A stretch of DNA of 64,000 nt from Bacillota bacterium. Its GTDB lineage: Bacteria; Bacillota; Clostridia; Acetivibrionales; DSM-1351. The notes under the pieces were generated by a model, which searched no databases, had not been told where the DNA came from, and worked only from the letters and a program-made list of their open reading frames with translations. Shown piece by piece: positions 8,783-17,361 of this stretch; position 1 is the first letter of the stretch, and every line of letters begins with the position of its first letter. The position numbers and the translations under genes are program-made. The DNA lies in the NCBI GenBank assembly GCA_023426005.1, contig JAFABO010000030.1, positions 1 through 64,000 of the forward strand. Reading direction: 5' to 3'.

Positions 8783-9933
8783 AATGGACTCCCTTCCTCA
8801 AGAGCCTTTATTCTGCTTTCGGCATCACCAAGTGCACAGGCAGCTTGCTTTTCCCCAATAAAGGCCCGGTATATTTCTTCATATAAAATATTGTTTTTAA
8901 GCTGGGCCTGCACTATTCCAGCAAATGGACGGGCATGTTTTTCTATCATTTCCAGCTGTACCTTATACCAGGGCTGCCTAACCCTTCCTTCAATGTAATT
9001 GCTCTTTCTGACAGGTGCACCGCAGTATGTGCCAACCAGATTGTCAACCTGTTTGGAACGCAAATAATTTAAAAATTCCATTGCCTTTTCTTTATTTCTA
9101 CTGGTTTTTGCAATACCAAAAGACCATGTTACATTCCATGCCGTATCAAAAGTAGAAAATCCCAGGTCTTCCACTTTTTCAAATTCCCTGTTCACAACCC
9201 CCAGCTGTCCTGACCAGGTTACTGCCATAGCGGCTTTTTTTTGTGAGAGTATGTCTCTTATTTCATCGTTACCGAATGTATTTGTATCGGCAGGTGCATA
9301 AGCTTTCAATTTCAGATACTTTGCAAGTCCGGTTTCCATACTGCCAATGTTGCAGATTACCCTGCCGTCCTCAAATTGGTATACATCCAAACCCGTACTT
9401 CTTAAATAAGGCAGTGCATCCAGAAATATTTCAGATGGATGTGCTTTAAGCGCAATGGGAGTGGACAGTCCGCTTTTTCCAAGCTTTTGCGTTATGTCAA
9501 TAAATTCATCTACAGAAATAACCGGTTCAGGAAGTTTTCCCAATACACTTTTTAAGATGCTTTTTTGATAGATGATCATATGCCCGTCGCAGAAAGACGG
9601 TGAAAGATATGTTGTTCCCTGGTAACGCATTTCTTCGGAAATAACCGGCAAAATATCTTCAAAATCGTAATATATGGGCTCAAGATACTCTTTTTGAACA
9701 AAGTCGGCAAGCCAGAGATGTCCGGCCACCATGATAATATCATAAGGTATCTCACCGTTAAAGGTCTTCAGCATTGTCCCGGAATACTTCTCCCAGGGTA
9801 TAATATCAAATTCTACAGATACCGAATCATCTGCATATTTATCCAATATTCCGTATTTTTTATCAACATACACCTCAACCGCCGGATCATTAACTGCCAG
9901 AACCTTTAAAATAATTTTTTCATCTGTATTCAT
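8779..9933 (-). CDS. Extracellular solute-binding protein homologue without signal peptide
   Basis: The whole 384-residue protein looks like a family 1 periplasmic-binding fold (IPYDIIMVAGHL, AMAVTWSGQLG, KEKAMEFLNYLRS). It begins MNTDEKIILKVLAV, which is the first mature strand, with no signal peptide or lipobox. The upstream gene stops only 8 bases before the ATG, so no hidden leader exists. It lies between the BMC vertex gene and the CoA-disulfide-reductase-like gene and is translationally coupled to the latter. It is therefore predicted to be cytosolic or inside the compartment. Possible roles are a sugar or phosphosugar sensor, a carrier or a scaffold. The separate importer in this operon has its own proper lipoprotein. 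Confidence 0.8.
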   Translation of the reverse strand: MNTDEKIILKVLAVNDPAVEVYVDKKYGILDKYADDSVSVEFDIIPWEKYSGTMLKTFNGEIPYDIIMVAGHLWLADFVQKEYLEPIYYDFEDILPVISEEMRYQGTTYLSPSFCDGHMIIYQKSILKSVLGKLPEPVISVDEFIDITQKLGKSGLSTPIALKAHPSEIFLDALPYLRSTGLDVYQFEDGRVICNIGSMETGLAKYLKLKAYAPADTNTFGNDEIRDILSQKKAAMAVTWSGQLGVVNREFEKVEDLGFSTFDTAWNVTWSFGIAKTSRNKEKAMEFLNYLRSKQVDNLVGTYCGAPVRKSNYIEGRVRQPWYKVQLEMIEKHARPFAGIVQAQLKNNILYEEIYRAFIGEKQAACALGDAESRIKALEEGSPL

Positions 9934-9941
9934 AGGCTGTA

Positions 9942-10202
9942 TTACCTTTCCAACTGCGGTTCTTCATCAAGAATTCCTACAATAACTGCATCAATAGGTA
10001 CCTGCTTTTCCAACGCATATTGAGTGGTATTATCGGTTGTAACCAGCACAGTCTCACCAAAACCCGCACCTAATGTATCGGCGGCTACGAAAATCTCTTC
10101 CCGGTTTCCAAATAACGGCCTGATCACCAGAAGCTTATACCCTGTGAGGTTTTGATATTTTCTTGTGGAAAACACGTTTCCAATTACCTTCCCAATAATC
10201 AT
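9942..10202 (-). CDS. BMC vertex protein, EutN/CcmL family (BMC-P)
   Basis: An 86-residue pentamer-forming shell protein that caps the twelve vertices of the icosahedral shell. It has the family start (MIIGKVIGNVFSTRK), the central ADTLGAGFGETVLVTT and the end IDAVIVGILDEE. It is the only vertex protein in the locus. It lies 23 bases after the PduL gene and 8 bases before the leaderless binding-protein gene. Confidence 0.95.
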   Translation of the reverse strand: MIIGKVIGNVFSTRKYQNLTGYKLLVIRPLFGNREEIFVAADTLGAGFGETVLVTTDNTTQYALEKQVPIDAVIVGILDEEPQLER

Positions 10203-10225
10203 TTCTCATCACCCCTGAAAATTAC

Positions 10226-10891
10226 TTACACTTTTTCTATTCTTAAGCGCTGCCCCTGTGCCAGGTTAAAAGCATTTGCATCATCAGTGTCCACATGGAA
10301 GTCAAGCTTGTGGCTCTTACCCGCTCTGATAACTACATTGCTCATCTTCCCGCCTTTAGCGCCCTCTACAATAACATTTACAACATCCCTATCCCTTAAA
10401 TTGAACCTTTGTGCTTCTTCCCCCGACATGTGTATATGTCTTTCCGCAATAATAACTCCATAAGGAACATATACCTCTCCTGCCGGACCTTCCAAGGTAA
10501 TTCCCGGGGTTCCCTCCAGATCGCCGGATGCCCGTACAGGTGCTTTAATCCCCAGGCTTCTGGCCTCAGACGCAGAAAGCTCAATTTGAGTATGAGGCCG
10601 GGTTGGTCCCAAAATCCGCACATCCCTGATATTTCCTTTAGGACCTGATATCCCGACTTTTTCATTGGCCGCGAACTGACCGGGTTGGCTCAGGTCTTTA
10701 AAGCAAGTGAGCTCATAGCCATTGCCAAACAATGTCTCAAGGTGTTCCTGTGACAGGTGTACATGCCTTGCGGATACTCCTGCCGGAACAGTATTTTCGT
10801 TTTTTTCTATTTCCCTGATTTCTTTGATTACCAATTCGGCTATAAAAGCTGCTAATTTTTCTTTGTCCATATGCATACAACCATTTTTCAC
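10226..10891 (-). CDS. pduL: PduL-type phosphotransacylase
   Basis: Converts acyl-CoA and phosphate to acyl phosphate and frees CoA inside metabolosomes. Both zinc-binding histidine pairs are present: RHVHLS (H43, H45) and RHIHMS (H152, H154), plus the conserved H199 in FHVDTDDAN, counting from the GTG at 10891. I choose this GTG because GGAGG lies 5 bases upstream; ATGs at 10876 and 10870 are alternatives. Residues 9-30 form an amphipathic helix typical of the PduL encapsulation peptide. A 14-base GC-rich palindrome at 10907-10920 sits just 5' of the ribosome site in the mRNA. Length of about 221 residues is usual. Confidence 0.93.
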   Translation of the reverse strand: MKNGCMHMDKEKLAAFIAELVIKEIREIEKNENTVPAGVSARHVHLSQEHLETLFGNGYELTCFKDLSQPGQFAANEKVGISGPKGNIRDVRILGPTRPHTQIELSASEARSLGIKAPVRASGDLEGTPGITLEGPAGEVYVPYGVIIAERHIHMSGEEAQRFNLRDRDVVNVIVEGAKGGKMSNVVIRAGKSHKLDFHVDTDDANAFNLAQGQRLRIEKV

Positions 10892-10906
10892 GCTAACCTC
10901 CATACA

Positions 10907-10920
10907 GCCGCAGCTGCGGC
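10907..10920 (-). repeat. GC-rich hairpin just upstream of the pduL ribosome site
   Basis: A perfect 14-base palindrome (GCCGCAGCTGCGGC) lies 5 bases 5' of the GGAGG in the transcript. Placed in a long intergenic gap of the operon, it could protect a processed 5' end or tune translation. Confidence 0.4.
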
Positions 10921-11040
10921 GTCGCAGACAGTAATAAAAAGGAACGTAGTGACTTTCTGCTGCTTGAAATATACGATGAATGCATAAATGCATTTTTTAA
11001 GCTGATCACATCTCAGTTTCCTTCCATAGCAATGGGAAAG

Positions 11041-11067
11041 TTGCAGGGGTTGTTGCAGCCCCTGCAA
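11041..11067 (-). repeat. Intergenic hairpin after a shell gene
   Basis: A perfect 9-base stem (TTGCAGGGG with CCCCTGCAA) and 9-base loop lie 5 bases after the stop of the shell gene at 11072. There is no following T-run on the minus strand, so it is more likely an RNA-stability or partial-termination element than a full terminator. Confidence 0.45.
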
Positions 11068-11071
11068 CTGT

Positions 11072-11347
11072 TTATTCTGCTATAGGCAGCAATATATTTG
11101 CAATATCGGTATGTGGTCTTGGTATAACGTGAACGGCTACTACCTCTCCCAATCTGGAGGCAGCCTCTGCTCCGCTTTCCGTTGCTGCCTTAACAGCACC
11201 TACGTCACCTTGAACAATAACTGTTACCAAGCCCGAACCTATTTTCTCTGTCCCTATTAATTTTACTTCCGCAGCCTTCAACATAGCATCTCCTGCTTCG
11301 ATGGCAGCTACCAATCCTCTTGTTTCAATCATTCCAACTGCTTTCAT
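11072..11347 (-). CDS. BMC-H hexameric shell protein (91 residues)
   Basis: A canonical single-BMC-domain shell tile of the PduA/CsoS1 type. It has [20 protein letters not shown] at the start and the pore loop KIGSG at about 37-41. The end carries [15 protein letters not shown]. The small-residue pore suits passage of polar metabolites. It starts in the ATGA overlap with the stop of the tailed shell gene, after GGGAGG. It is a close paralogue of the shell protein at 11873. Confidence 0.95.
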   Translation of the reverse strand: MKAVGMIETRGLVAAIEAGDAMLKAAEVKLIGTEKIGSGLVTVIVQGDVGAVKAATESGAEAASRLGEVVAVHVIPRPHTDIANILLPIAE

Positions 11348-11802
11348 ATTCTCTTCCTCCCCGTATTTGGTTTTTGTTGTGATTCTTTGTTTGAAGATTT
11401 TTCTTTTTCCTGCGCTTGCTGCGTGGTTTTGTGTTTTTGCGCCATATCTTCCTTCAGTGTGGTTTTCTTTAACTGCTTCTGCTCCGGCAGCTCTTTTTTT
11501 CCCTTGTTAAAAAGCTTCATAATTTGAGGGTGGGGGCTTGGTATTGCAACCGCTATTTTAATATTGTGCGCCCCAACCCTGCTTCCCATTTCCAATGCCG
11601 TTTCAATTGCCGACTGGACAGCCGAAGTCTCCCCGCCTACTATGATACTGACCAGCCTTCCGCCCAGCAATTTCTCACATTGAACAAGTTTAACCTCCGA
11701 GGCTTTGAGCATTTCATCCAGTACAATAACAGCATTTGTATAGAAACTGATTTCGACAATACCGATGGCATTATATATAGCCTTATATTTAGAATTAATC
11801 AT
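11344..11802 (-). CDS. BMC-H shell protein with basic C-terminal tail (152 residues)
   Basis: Residues ~10-98 form a diverged BMC domain ([31 protein letters not shown]). The pore segment KLLGGR differs from the KIGSG of its paralogues. Residues ~100-152 are a Lys/Gln/Ser-rich, probably disordered basic tail ending NTGRKRI. Such tails recall EutK or PduK, where the extension faces the lumen or binds nucleic acid or cargo. The ribosome site AAAGGA is 8 bases before the ATG and directly follows a 7-base hairpin in the mRNA. It may be a minor shell component. Confidence 0.9.
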   Translation of the reverse strand: MINSKYKAIYNAIGIVEISFYTNAVIVLDEMLKASEVKLVQCEKLLGGRLVSIIVGGETSAVQSAIETALEMGSRVGAHNIKIAVAIPSPHPQIMKLFNKGKKELPEQKQLKKTTLKEDMAQKHKTTQQAQEKEKSSNKESQQKPNTGRKRI

Positions 11803-11816
11803 ATGCTTTGTCCTTT

Positions 11817-11834
11817 AGAGCCTGTTCAGGCTCT
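11817..11834 (-). repeat. Hairpin just upstream of the tailed shell gene ribosome site
   Basis: AGAGCCT and AGGCTCT form a 7-base stem with a 4-base loop. In the transcript it lies immediately 5' of the AAAGGA ribosome site, the same arrangement as at pduL. Confidence 0.4.
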
Positions 11835-11872
11835 CATTGTACCCGTCATTTTGGCGGATTGGCTCTTAGTAA

Positions 11873-12145
11873 TTACTTTATTGCAGGAAGAATTTTAGCT
11901 ATGTCGTCATGCGGTCTTGGAATTACATGTTCGCAAACAAGTTCTCCCAATCTGGAGGCCGCTGCCGCACCTGCTTCTACTGCAGCTTTAACCGCACCAA
12001 CTTCTCCCTTTACAATAACAGTAACAAGTCCCGAGCCAATTTTTTCAGTACCTACAATTTCCACTCCTGCCGCCTTGAGCATTGCATCTGCGGCTTCAAT
12101 AGAGGCAGTTAATCCTCTTGTTTCTATTAATCCGATTGCTGTCAT
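11873..12145 (-). CDS. BMC-H hexameric shell protein (90 residues)
   Basis: A canonical shell hexamer subunit starting [20 protein letters not shown], with the KIGSG pore loop and the end [18 protein letters not shown]. It is probably a major facet tile together with its paralogue at 11072. GGGAGGGTGAGA upstream of the ATG is a strong ribosome site. Confidence 0.95.
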   Translation of the reverse strand: MTAIGLIETRGLTASIEAADAMLKAAGVEIVGTEKIGSGLVTVIVKGEVGAVKAAVEAGAAAASRLGELVCEHVIPRPHDDIAKILPAIK

Positions 12146-12171
12146 ATTCTCACCCTCCCGTAATATTTAAT

Positions 12172-12483
12172 TTATTTGAATTTTACCTTTGATATCCGGC
12201 CCAGCTTTTGCGTTCCTTCATACGGATTATCAATTACACTGATTATAACCTCATCCTTGCTGTTAAATTGCAGTGCCGCTTCCTTTGCTATTTCAGCCGC
12301 TATCCTTACATCTGATATGCTTCCTTCAAATTTGACCTGGACAGTAAGAGGTATATGGGCACTGGTATCCTTCGGATTGATTGTATCAATTCCCAATATT
12401 TCAATATCAACTGTTTTACAGGCTTTATTCATGGCATATACGGCCACACCATAGCCCGCAACTTCTAAAAAACCCATTGCCAT
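12172..12483 (-). CDS. Divergent BMC-H shell protein (103 residues)
   Basis: A single BMC domain beginning MAMGFLEVAGYGVAVYAMNK. It has an unusually acidic and polar pore region (INPKDTSAHIPLTVQVKFEG) and lacks the KIGSG loop. The start at 12483 has GAGGTGG about 9 bases upstream; a longer reading to 12537 overlaps the upstream gene and has no ribosome site. The distinct pore may select for a different metabolite or cofactor than the two canonical tiles. It is the first shell gene after the aldehyde dehydrogenase. Confidence 0.88.
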   Translation of the reverse strand: MAMGFLEVAGYGVAVYAMNKACKTVDIEILGIDTINPKDTSAHIPLTVQVKFEGSISDVRIAAEIAKEAALQFNSKDEVIISVIDNPYEGTQKLGRISKVKFK

Positions 12484-12500
12484 ATAAATTTTCCACCTCA

Positions 12501-14051
12501 CTATATGATTCTGAAGTTGCCTTCTGCCAAAGCACATCTTCTCTGTCTTGTAAATGAAACCGCATTGGTAATTCCTTCTCCTGTGGGACCGGCAATTGTC
12601 ATAGTGGTATGACCTTCTCCATCAAACCCCACACCTGCAAGGGTAGCCGCATTCTTAACAAATATGGTTGCTTCAATAGCCCGTGCAAATTTTGTAAGAT
12701 TGTCAACATTCTTTGAAAACATTGAAGCGGTATGCCTGTTGCCATGTTCTGCATTCATGGCAAATCCGATGCCCTCATCCAGATTTTTGAACTTTACAAT
12801 CGGAAGTACAGGCATCAATTGTTCCAGCATCACAAAGGGATGGTTGCAGTCCACCTCGCAAATCAGCAATCTTACGTCGGATTTGCCGGGTATTCCAATT
12901 GCCTCCAGCATCTTTCCGGCATCCTGACCCACCCACTTTTTGCTGACATGGTATTCTCTTCCCCCGGGAGCTTCATCATATGTGAGAACCAGGCTCATTA
13001 TCTTATCCAACTGCTCGTTGCTAAGAAGATAAGCGCCTTCATTTATCATTTCATAGATCAGGTCTGTTGCTACCGGCTCCTGAACGAATACTTCTTTCTC
13101 AGCCAGACAAAGCAGATTGTTATCAAAGGATGCCCCCTTGTAAATTTCCCTGGCAGCATGCCTGATATCTGCTGTTTCGTCTACAATAACAGGAGGATTG
13201 CCGGCTCCGGCTCCAATTACTTTTTTACCTGATTTAAGCAGGGCTTTGACCATGGGCATGCCTCCTGTTCCCACAAGCAGACGGACTTTTTCGCTCCGGC
13301 ACAAAATATCTACGGTCTCAAGGGTAGGCTCCTTGATCATTGTCAGGAGATTTGCCGGTCCGCCCTCTGCCTCTATTGCACGGTTTATCATCTGCAGACA
13401 AAACGCACAGCACTTTTTTGCAGAAGGGTGCACATTGAAGACAACAGCGTTTCCGCCGGCAAGCATGGAAATGGCATTGTTTATTATAGTTTCTGTTGGA
13501 TTGGTGACAGGTGTGATAGCTCCGATCAAACCAAACGGAGCCTGCTCAACAATTGTTAATCCGTTGTCTCCCGAGGTGGCAGAGGTTTCAAGGCATTCTG
13601 TTCCTGGAGTCTTTTCTATTACCAGCAAATGTTTTTGAATTTTATCTTCATAACGTCCCAGGTTTGTTTCTTCCCTGACCATCATAGCAAGCTTTTCAAC
13701 ATTTGCCCGCGCTGTTTCTCTGATTTTATTGATAAGCCTGTTGCGATCTTTTAATTTAAATTCGTTAACATAAATCTTCTGCGCCTCATAAGCCGCATCT
13801 ATTGCATCTTCCATTCTGCCAAACACGCCATATTCACCTTTTACACTTGTTTCGGGTACAAATATATGAGATGCAGTTGCAGCTTTAGAAATCATGGCAG
13901 TTGAGTTTTCAGAAGATTTATTTACGGAAATATTATTTTTAGCCGGGCTATAGGTTTTAATCTCAGGTTCTGGATTTATATTTCCGTTTGCCAGCACATT
14001 GTTTAAAACCCTTTGTACGATAAGTTCTATATCTTTTGCCTGAATATTCAC
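12501..14051 (-). CDS. CoA-acylating aldehyde dehydrogenase (PduP/EutE-like)
   Basis: Oxidises an aldehyde with NAD+ and CoA to acyl-CoA. The N-terminal ~20 residues (IQAKDIELIVQRVLNNVL) form an amphipathic helix like the PduP encapsulation peptide, followed by a ~50-residue linker and the catalytic domain. The catalytic cysteine lies in DNNLLCLAEKEVF near residue 315, and the nucleotide region VIGAGAGNPP near 280. I prefer the GTG at 14051 because GGAG is 8 bases upstream; a GTG at 14060 overlaps the aldolase stop. It directly follows the aldolase gene, which fits channelling of the aldolase aldehyde. Confidence 0.93.
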   Translation of the reverse strand: MNIQAKDIELIVQRVLNNVLANGNINPEPEIKTYSPAKNNISVNKSSENSTAMISKAATASHIFVPETSVKGEYGVFGRMEDAIDAAYEAQKIYVNEFKLKDRNRLINKIRETARANVEKLAMMVREETNLGRYEDKIQKHLLVIEKTPGTECLETSATSGDNGLTIVEQAPFGLIGAITPVTNPTETIINNAISMLAGGNAVVFNVHPSAKKCCAFCLQMINRAIEAEGGPANLLTMIKEPTLETVDILCRSEKVRLLVGTGGMPMVKALLKSGKKVIGAGAGNPPVIVDETADIRHAAREIYKGASFDNNLLCLAEKEVFVQEPVATDLIYEMINEGAYLLSNEQLDKIMSLVLTYDEAPGGREYHVSKKWVGQDAGKMLEAIGIPGKSDVRLLICEVDCNHPFVMLEQLMPVLPIVKFKNLDEGIGFAMNAEHGNRHTASMFSKNVDNLTKFARAIEATIFVKNAATLAGVGFDGEGHTTMTIAGPTGEGITNAVSFTRQRRCALAEGNFRII

Positions 14052-14056
14052 CTTTG

Positions 14057-14935
14057 TCACTCCTTTAAGCTTTCCAGAACCTGAGAAGTTATTCTTTTTA
14101 CAAGTTCATTCAGCATTTGTTCTTTGGATTGGCTTCGGATTGAAATTTCACAACCTGATTTTGAATCCACATATGTGGCATTTTGTTTTATTTTTTCCTG
14201 ACGGTTGCCTGTTACAACGTCCTTGTCATTGGTAGCCGTGATTGAGCAGGGAGGAATTCCTCCTGTTTTAATGCCAAGCTTTTCTCTGATTTCAAGCAAT
14301 TCGCTTACCTGGCTGCAGCTTAATTCATTTGCTTTTCCGATTATATTTCCCGTATACATAAGAACTGTTGCATAATACTCTAAAGACTCTAGACGGTAGT
14401 ATGCCTCAAATACATCCTTTCCCCAGGATAAAGCCCCGTGGTTTGCAAGCAATACCGCATTGTGCGACTTGCAGTATGGAGCCACAGAATCAGGTACATC
14501 CGTACTTCCCGGAGTAGCATAGTGGGCTATAGGCACTGAACCCAGATTTACAACTGCTTCGGGTAAAATGGCCCTGTCCAGGCTGATACCTGCTATGGCA
14601 AATGATGTTGCAACCGGAGGATGCGCATGTGTTACTGCCATTACCTCAGGATTTTCATTGTAGACCCTCAGGTGCATCTTCACCTCTGATGAGGGCTTAT
14701 ATCTGCCTGCCAGCACTTTGCCGTCCATATTTATTTTAACCATCATATCCGGTGTCATATATCCTTTTGATACGCCGGCAGGTGTGGTCCAGATTGCATT
14801 TGAACCGGCCCTGATGCTGATATTGCCATCATTTGATGCTACAAAGCCTTTATAAAACATCCTTTTTCCGATTTCAACAATAGCTTTTTTTGCTTCAAAA
14901 TCCGAAAGGTATTTGGCTCCGCTGTAGACTGCCAT
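14057..14935 (-). CDS. Class II aldolase with C-terminal targeting-like tail
   Basis: A zinc aldolase of the fuculose/rhamnulose-phosphate type (residues ~10-220). It has E84 (PSSEVKMH) as the likely catalytic acid, and H103, H105 (THAHPP) and H166 (NHG) as metal ligands. Such enzymes cut a ketose-1-phosphate into DHAP and an aldehyde. Beside mtnK and mtnA, the predicted substrate is 5-deoxyribulose-1-phosphate or 5-methylthioribulose-1-phosphate, as in the known DHAP shunt (Ald2, DrdA). Residues ~225-292 are extra to the family. They end in an amphipathic helix (EQMLNELVKRITSQVLESL) that resembles a microcompartment encapsulation peptide. Confidence 0.88.
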   Translation of the reverse strand: MAVYSGAKYLSDFEAKKAIVEIGKRMFYKGFVASNDGNISIRAGSNAIWTTPAGVSKGYMTPDMMVKINMDGKVLAGRYKPSSEVKMHLRVYNENPEVMAVTHAHPPVATSFAIAGISLDRAILPEAVVNLGSVPIAHYATPGSTDVPDSVAPYCKSHNAVLLANHGALSWGKDVFEAYYRLESLEYYATVLMYTGNIIGKANELSCSQVSELLEIREKLGIKTGGIPPCSITATNDKDVVTGNRQEKIKQNATYVDSKSGCEISIRSQSKEQMLNELVKRITSQVLESLKE

Positions 14936-14970
14936 TTAATCATCTCCTTTCTGATTATTTTTTAAGTATT

Positions 14971-16062
14971 CTACTTTTTTTCCTGAGCCGCCGCTTTCTT
15001 TGCAAATATCTCTTTAAAAGTTTCGCTGTATGGTGCTTTGGCAATTCCGTATTCTGTTATTATTGCTGTGATCAGATCATTGTCGGAAACATCAAAGGCA
15101 GGATTGAATACTTTTACCCCCTTTGGAGCCATACGCTCCTTGTACCACATTTCTGTGACCTCTTCGGCCGGTCTCTCTTCAATATGAATTCCGTTTCCTG
15201 TAGGGCATTCCATATCAATTGTGGAAGTCGGGGCACATACATAAAATGGTATGCCATAACGTTTTGCCAGTATGGCCACACCTGAGGTTCCTATCTTATT
15301 TGCGGCGTCGCCGTTTGCTGCTACACGGTCACAGCCCACGAATACAGCCTGGATCCAACCGTTTTTCATTACAATTGATGCCATATTGTCACAGATAAGT
15401 GTTACATCGACTCCGGAGGAATGAAGTTCATATGCTGTAAGTCTTGCACCCTGGAGAAGCGGTCTGGTTTCATCGGCAAATACCTTGAAGTTATAGCCTT
15501 TTTCCTGTCCCAGATATATGGGCGCCAGTGCCGTCCCATATTTTGCAGTTGCCAGCTGACCGGCATTGCAGTGTGTCAGGATGCCGATCCCGGGTTCAAC
15601 CAATGAAAGTCCATATTCACCTATTGTTTTGCAAACCCAGACATCCTCTTCTTTGACGGCAACAGCTTCATCGTGCAGGAGCTGCTTTATTTCAGCCACC
15701 GATTTATCAGGATTATCCAAAACTACTTTTTCCATGCGGTCAAGTGCCCAGAAAAGGTTTACGGCTGTGGGCCTTGCTGAAGCGAGATAAGCTTTTGCTT
15801 CCTTAAACTTTCTGTAGAATTCTTTGTGATTATCCGCCTCTATTTCTCTGGCTCCCAGATATATTCCAATTGCGGCTGCCACTCCAATAGCTGGAGCGCC
15901 TCTTACCTGCAGTAAATAAATTGCATCCCATATTTCTTTTTGAGTTTTGAGGTGCAACATGTTTGTTTCATAGGGCAGCCTGGTTTGATCAATGATTACC
16001 AGCTGATTTTTCTCATCATCCAGGCTCACTGTTTCATAAGTCATGATATTTCTTTCTTCCAT
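14971..16062 (-). CDS. mtnA: S-methyl-5-thioribose-1-phosphate isomerase
   Basis: Converts 5-methylthioribose-1-phosphate (or 5-deoxyribose-1-phosphate) to the ribulose-1-phosphate form. The eIF2B-like isomerase signatures are clear: [11 protein letters not shown] at 54-64, the catalytic cysteine C165 in THCNAG, the catalytic D245 in [10 protein letters not shown], and NKIGT. Length of 363 residues is usual. None of the later methionine-salvage genes (mtnB, mtnW/X, mtnD) is nearby; an aldolase follows instead, the arrangement expected of a DHAP shunt. The start may alternatively be the internal ATG seven codons in. Confidence 0.95.
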   Translation of the reverse strand: MEERNIMTYETVSLDDEKNQLVIIDQTRLPYETNMLHLKTQKEIWDAIYLLQVRGAPAIGVAAAIGIYLGAREIEADNHKEFYRKFKEAKAYLASARPTAVNLFWALDRMEKVVLDNPDKSVAEIKQLLHDEAVAVKEEDVWVCKTIGEYGLSLVEPGIGILTHCNAGQLATAKYGTALAPIYLGQEKGYNFKVFADETRPLLQGARLTAYELHSSGVDVTLICDNMASIVMKNGWIQAVFVGCDRVAANGDAANKIGTSGVAILAKRYGIPFYVCAPTSTIDMECPTGNGIHIEERPAEEVTEMWYKERMAPKGVKVFNPAFDVSDNDLITAIITEYGIAKAPYSETFKEIFAKKAAAQEKK

Positions 16063-16112
16063 TCTTAATAGCCCCTTTCTTTTGGTTTAGCTTTTGCATT
16101 TATGATAAGGCG

Positions 16113-17339
16113 TTAATTAACATTTTCAAGAGCCCTTTTAAGTGCACCTGTAAAGTCCTTGCCTGTTTTGTATTGTTCGCGGTTCATGATAAAATCCTTG
16201 CCGGCAAGTATGCATATTTTTTCAGCCCGGGCTCTTTTTGCTTCATCGGAAATTGTTGTTATGTCTTTTACATTTGCCAGACCAACTATCCTTCTGATCA
16301 TTTCAAGTCCCGATACCGCCGCAGTATCCCTCAAAATAGTACCCAGATACCATTCCTTAAAACCTTCCGTCTTTGCCATGTGGTCAGTGACATTTGCATC
16401 AAATGCAGCATTGTATTTTTCAATAAATAGATCAATCAGCTCTGTGACGGTATCTTCTATCCATTTTAAATATGACTGCTTTTGGTCCTCACCTTCTATT
16501 GCCGCATCTGCATTGTTCCACGCAAACAGCAGATTTGCCACTATATTTCCTATGTCATAGCCCATGGGACCATAGAATGCAAACTCAGGATCAATTACTT
16601 TTGTGGATTCCTCGGTAATAAATATGGAGCCTGTATGAAGATCTCCATGTATCAAAGACTGGGCATTGTTCATAAAATCAAATTTGCATTTGGCCACCTC
16701 AGCATGGAGCTTTTTGTCCTCATAAAGTTTTGCCTGTACAAAATCCTTGACCGGTGCAAAGACATTATTTCTCTTGCCCAGATCATTGTAAGGTTCGGTA
16801 TATACAAGATCTTCACTTATTTCACAGAGCTCCGGATTGATATATCTCTGCACACTCAGTTTCTTTGCTTTATGTTCGGTGCAAATATCTGTTGTCAGCA
16901 ATAGTGTATTAACAAGAAAAGTAGAAATGTGATCTGCGAACATCGGAAATTTCTTATGTTTTATAAGTGCCGTTCTCATAATGGTGTGATCTGACAGATC
17001 CTGCATGGAGCAGCAGCACATAATACTATCATATTTATAAACTTCGGGCACAAATCCCGGAGCCAGTTCTCCCTGTTTTATAAGAACCTCCGCCTCTATT
17101 CTTGCTCTGTCGGTTGAAAGCTTAATTTCATCTGAAATTCTGGCCTCGCGACCGGCCTGTTTCACAATGACTGATTTTCCTGTAGCCTCTTCCCATACCT
17201 TATAGACATAGTTAAGATTGCCATCTCCTATTTCTCTGGCTTCGAGTACCGCATCCGCATTAAAGATATTGAGCTTTTCCCTAACATATTCCTTAATATC
17301 TTCGGTGTTCATTAAAAAATAATTATCAAACTTTGGCAT
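16113..17339 (-). CDS. mtnK: S-methyl-5-thioribose kinase
   Basis: Phosphorylates 5-methylthioribose (and, in related systems, 5-deoxyribose) at C1 with ATP. The kinase motifs are present: HGDLHTGSIF (catalytic Asp) and IDPEFAFYGPMGYDIGN (metal-binding Asp), with the family segment RYINPELCEISEDLVYTEP. I place the start at the ATG at 17339 (MPKFDNYF), 7 bases after AGAGGGGG. No MTA nucleosidase or phosphorylase lies in the operon, so the free sugar must come from the importer or from a gene elsewhere. Confidence 0.95.
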   Translation of the reverse strand: MPKFDNYFLMNTEDIKEYVREKLNIFNADAVLEAREIGDGNLNYVYKVWEEATGKSVIVKQAGREARISDEIKLSTDRARIEAEVLIKQGELAPGFVPEVYKYDSIMCCCSMQDLSDHTIMRTALIKHKKFPMFADHISTFLVNTLLLTTDICTEHKAKKLSVQRYINPELCEISEDLVYTEPYNDLGKRNNVFAPVKDFVQAKLYEDKKLHAEVAKCKFDFMNNAQSLIHGDLHTGSIFITEESTKVIDPEFAFYGPMGYDIGNIVANLLFAWNNADAAIEGEDQKQSYLKWIEDTVTELIDLFIEKYNAAFDANVTDHMAKTEGFKEWYLGTILRDTAAVSGLEMIRRIVGLANVKDITTISDEAKRARAEKICILAGKDFIMNREQYKTGKDFTGALKRALENVN

Positions 17340-17361
17340 GTCATTTCCCCCTCTAATCTTT

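Noticed and set aside
14057..14935. Fucose or rhamnose degradation by the aldolase
   Set aside because: No fucose/rhamnose isomerase or kinase is in the locus; the neighbouring kinase and isomerase are MtnK and MtnA.
4669..17339. Ethanolamine, propanediol or glycyl-radical type microcompartment
   Set aside because: No EutBC, PduCDE, glycyl-radical enzyme or activase gene is present. The only aldehyde-generating enzyme in the operon is the class II aldolase.
14057..17339. Classical aerobic methionine salvage
   Set aside because: Only mtnK and mtnA are present. The dehydratase, enolase/phosphatase and dioxygenase genes are absent, and an aldolase follows instead.
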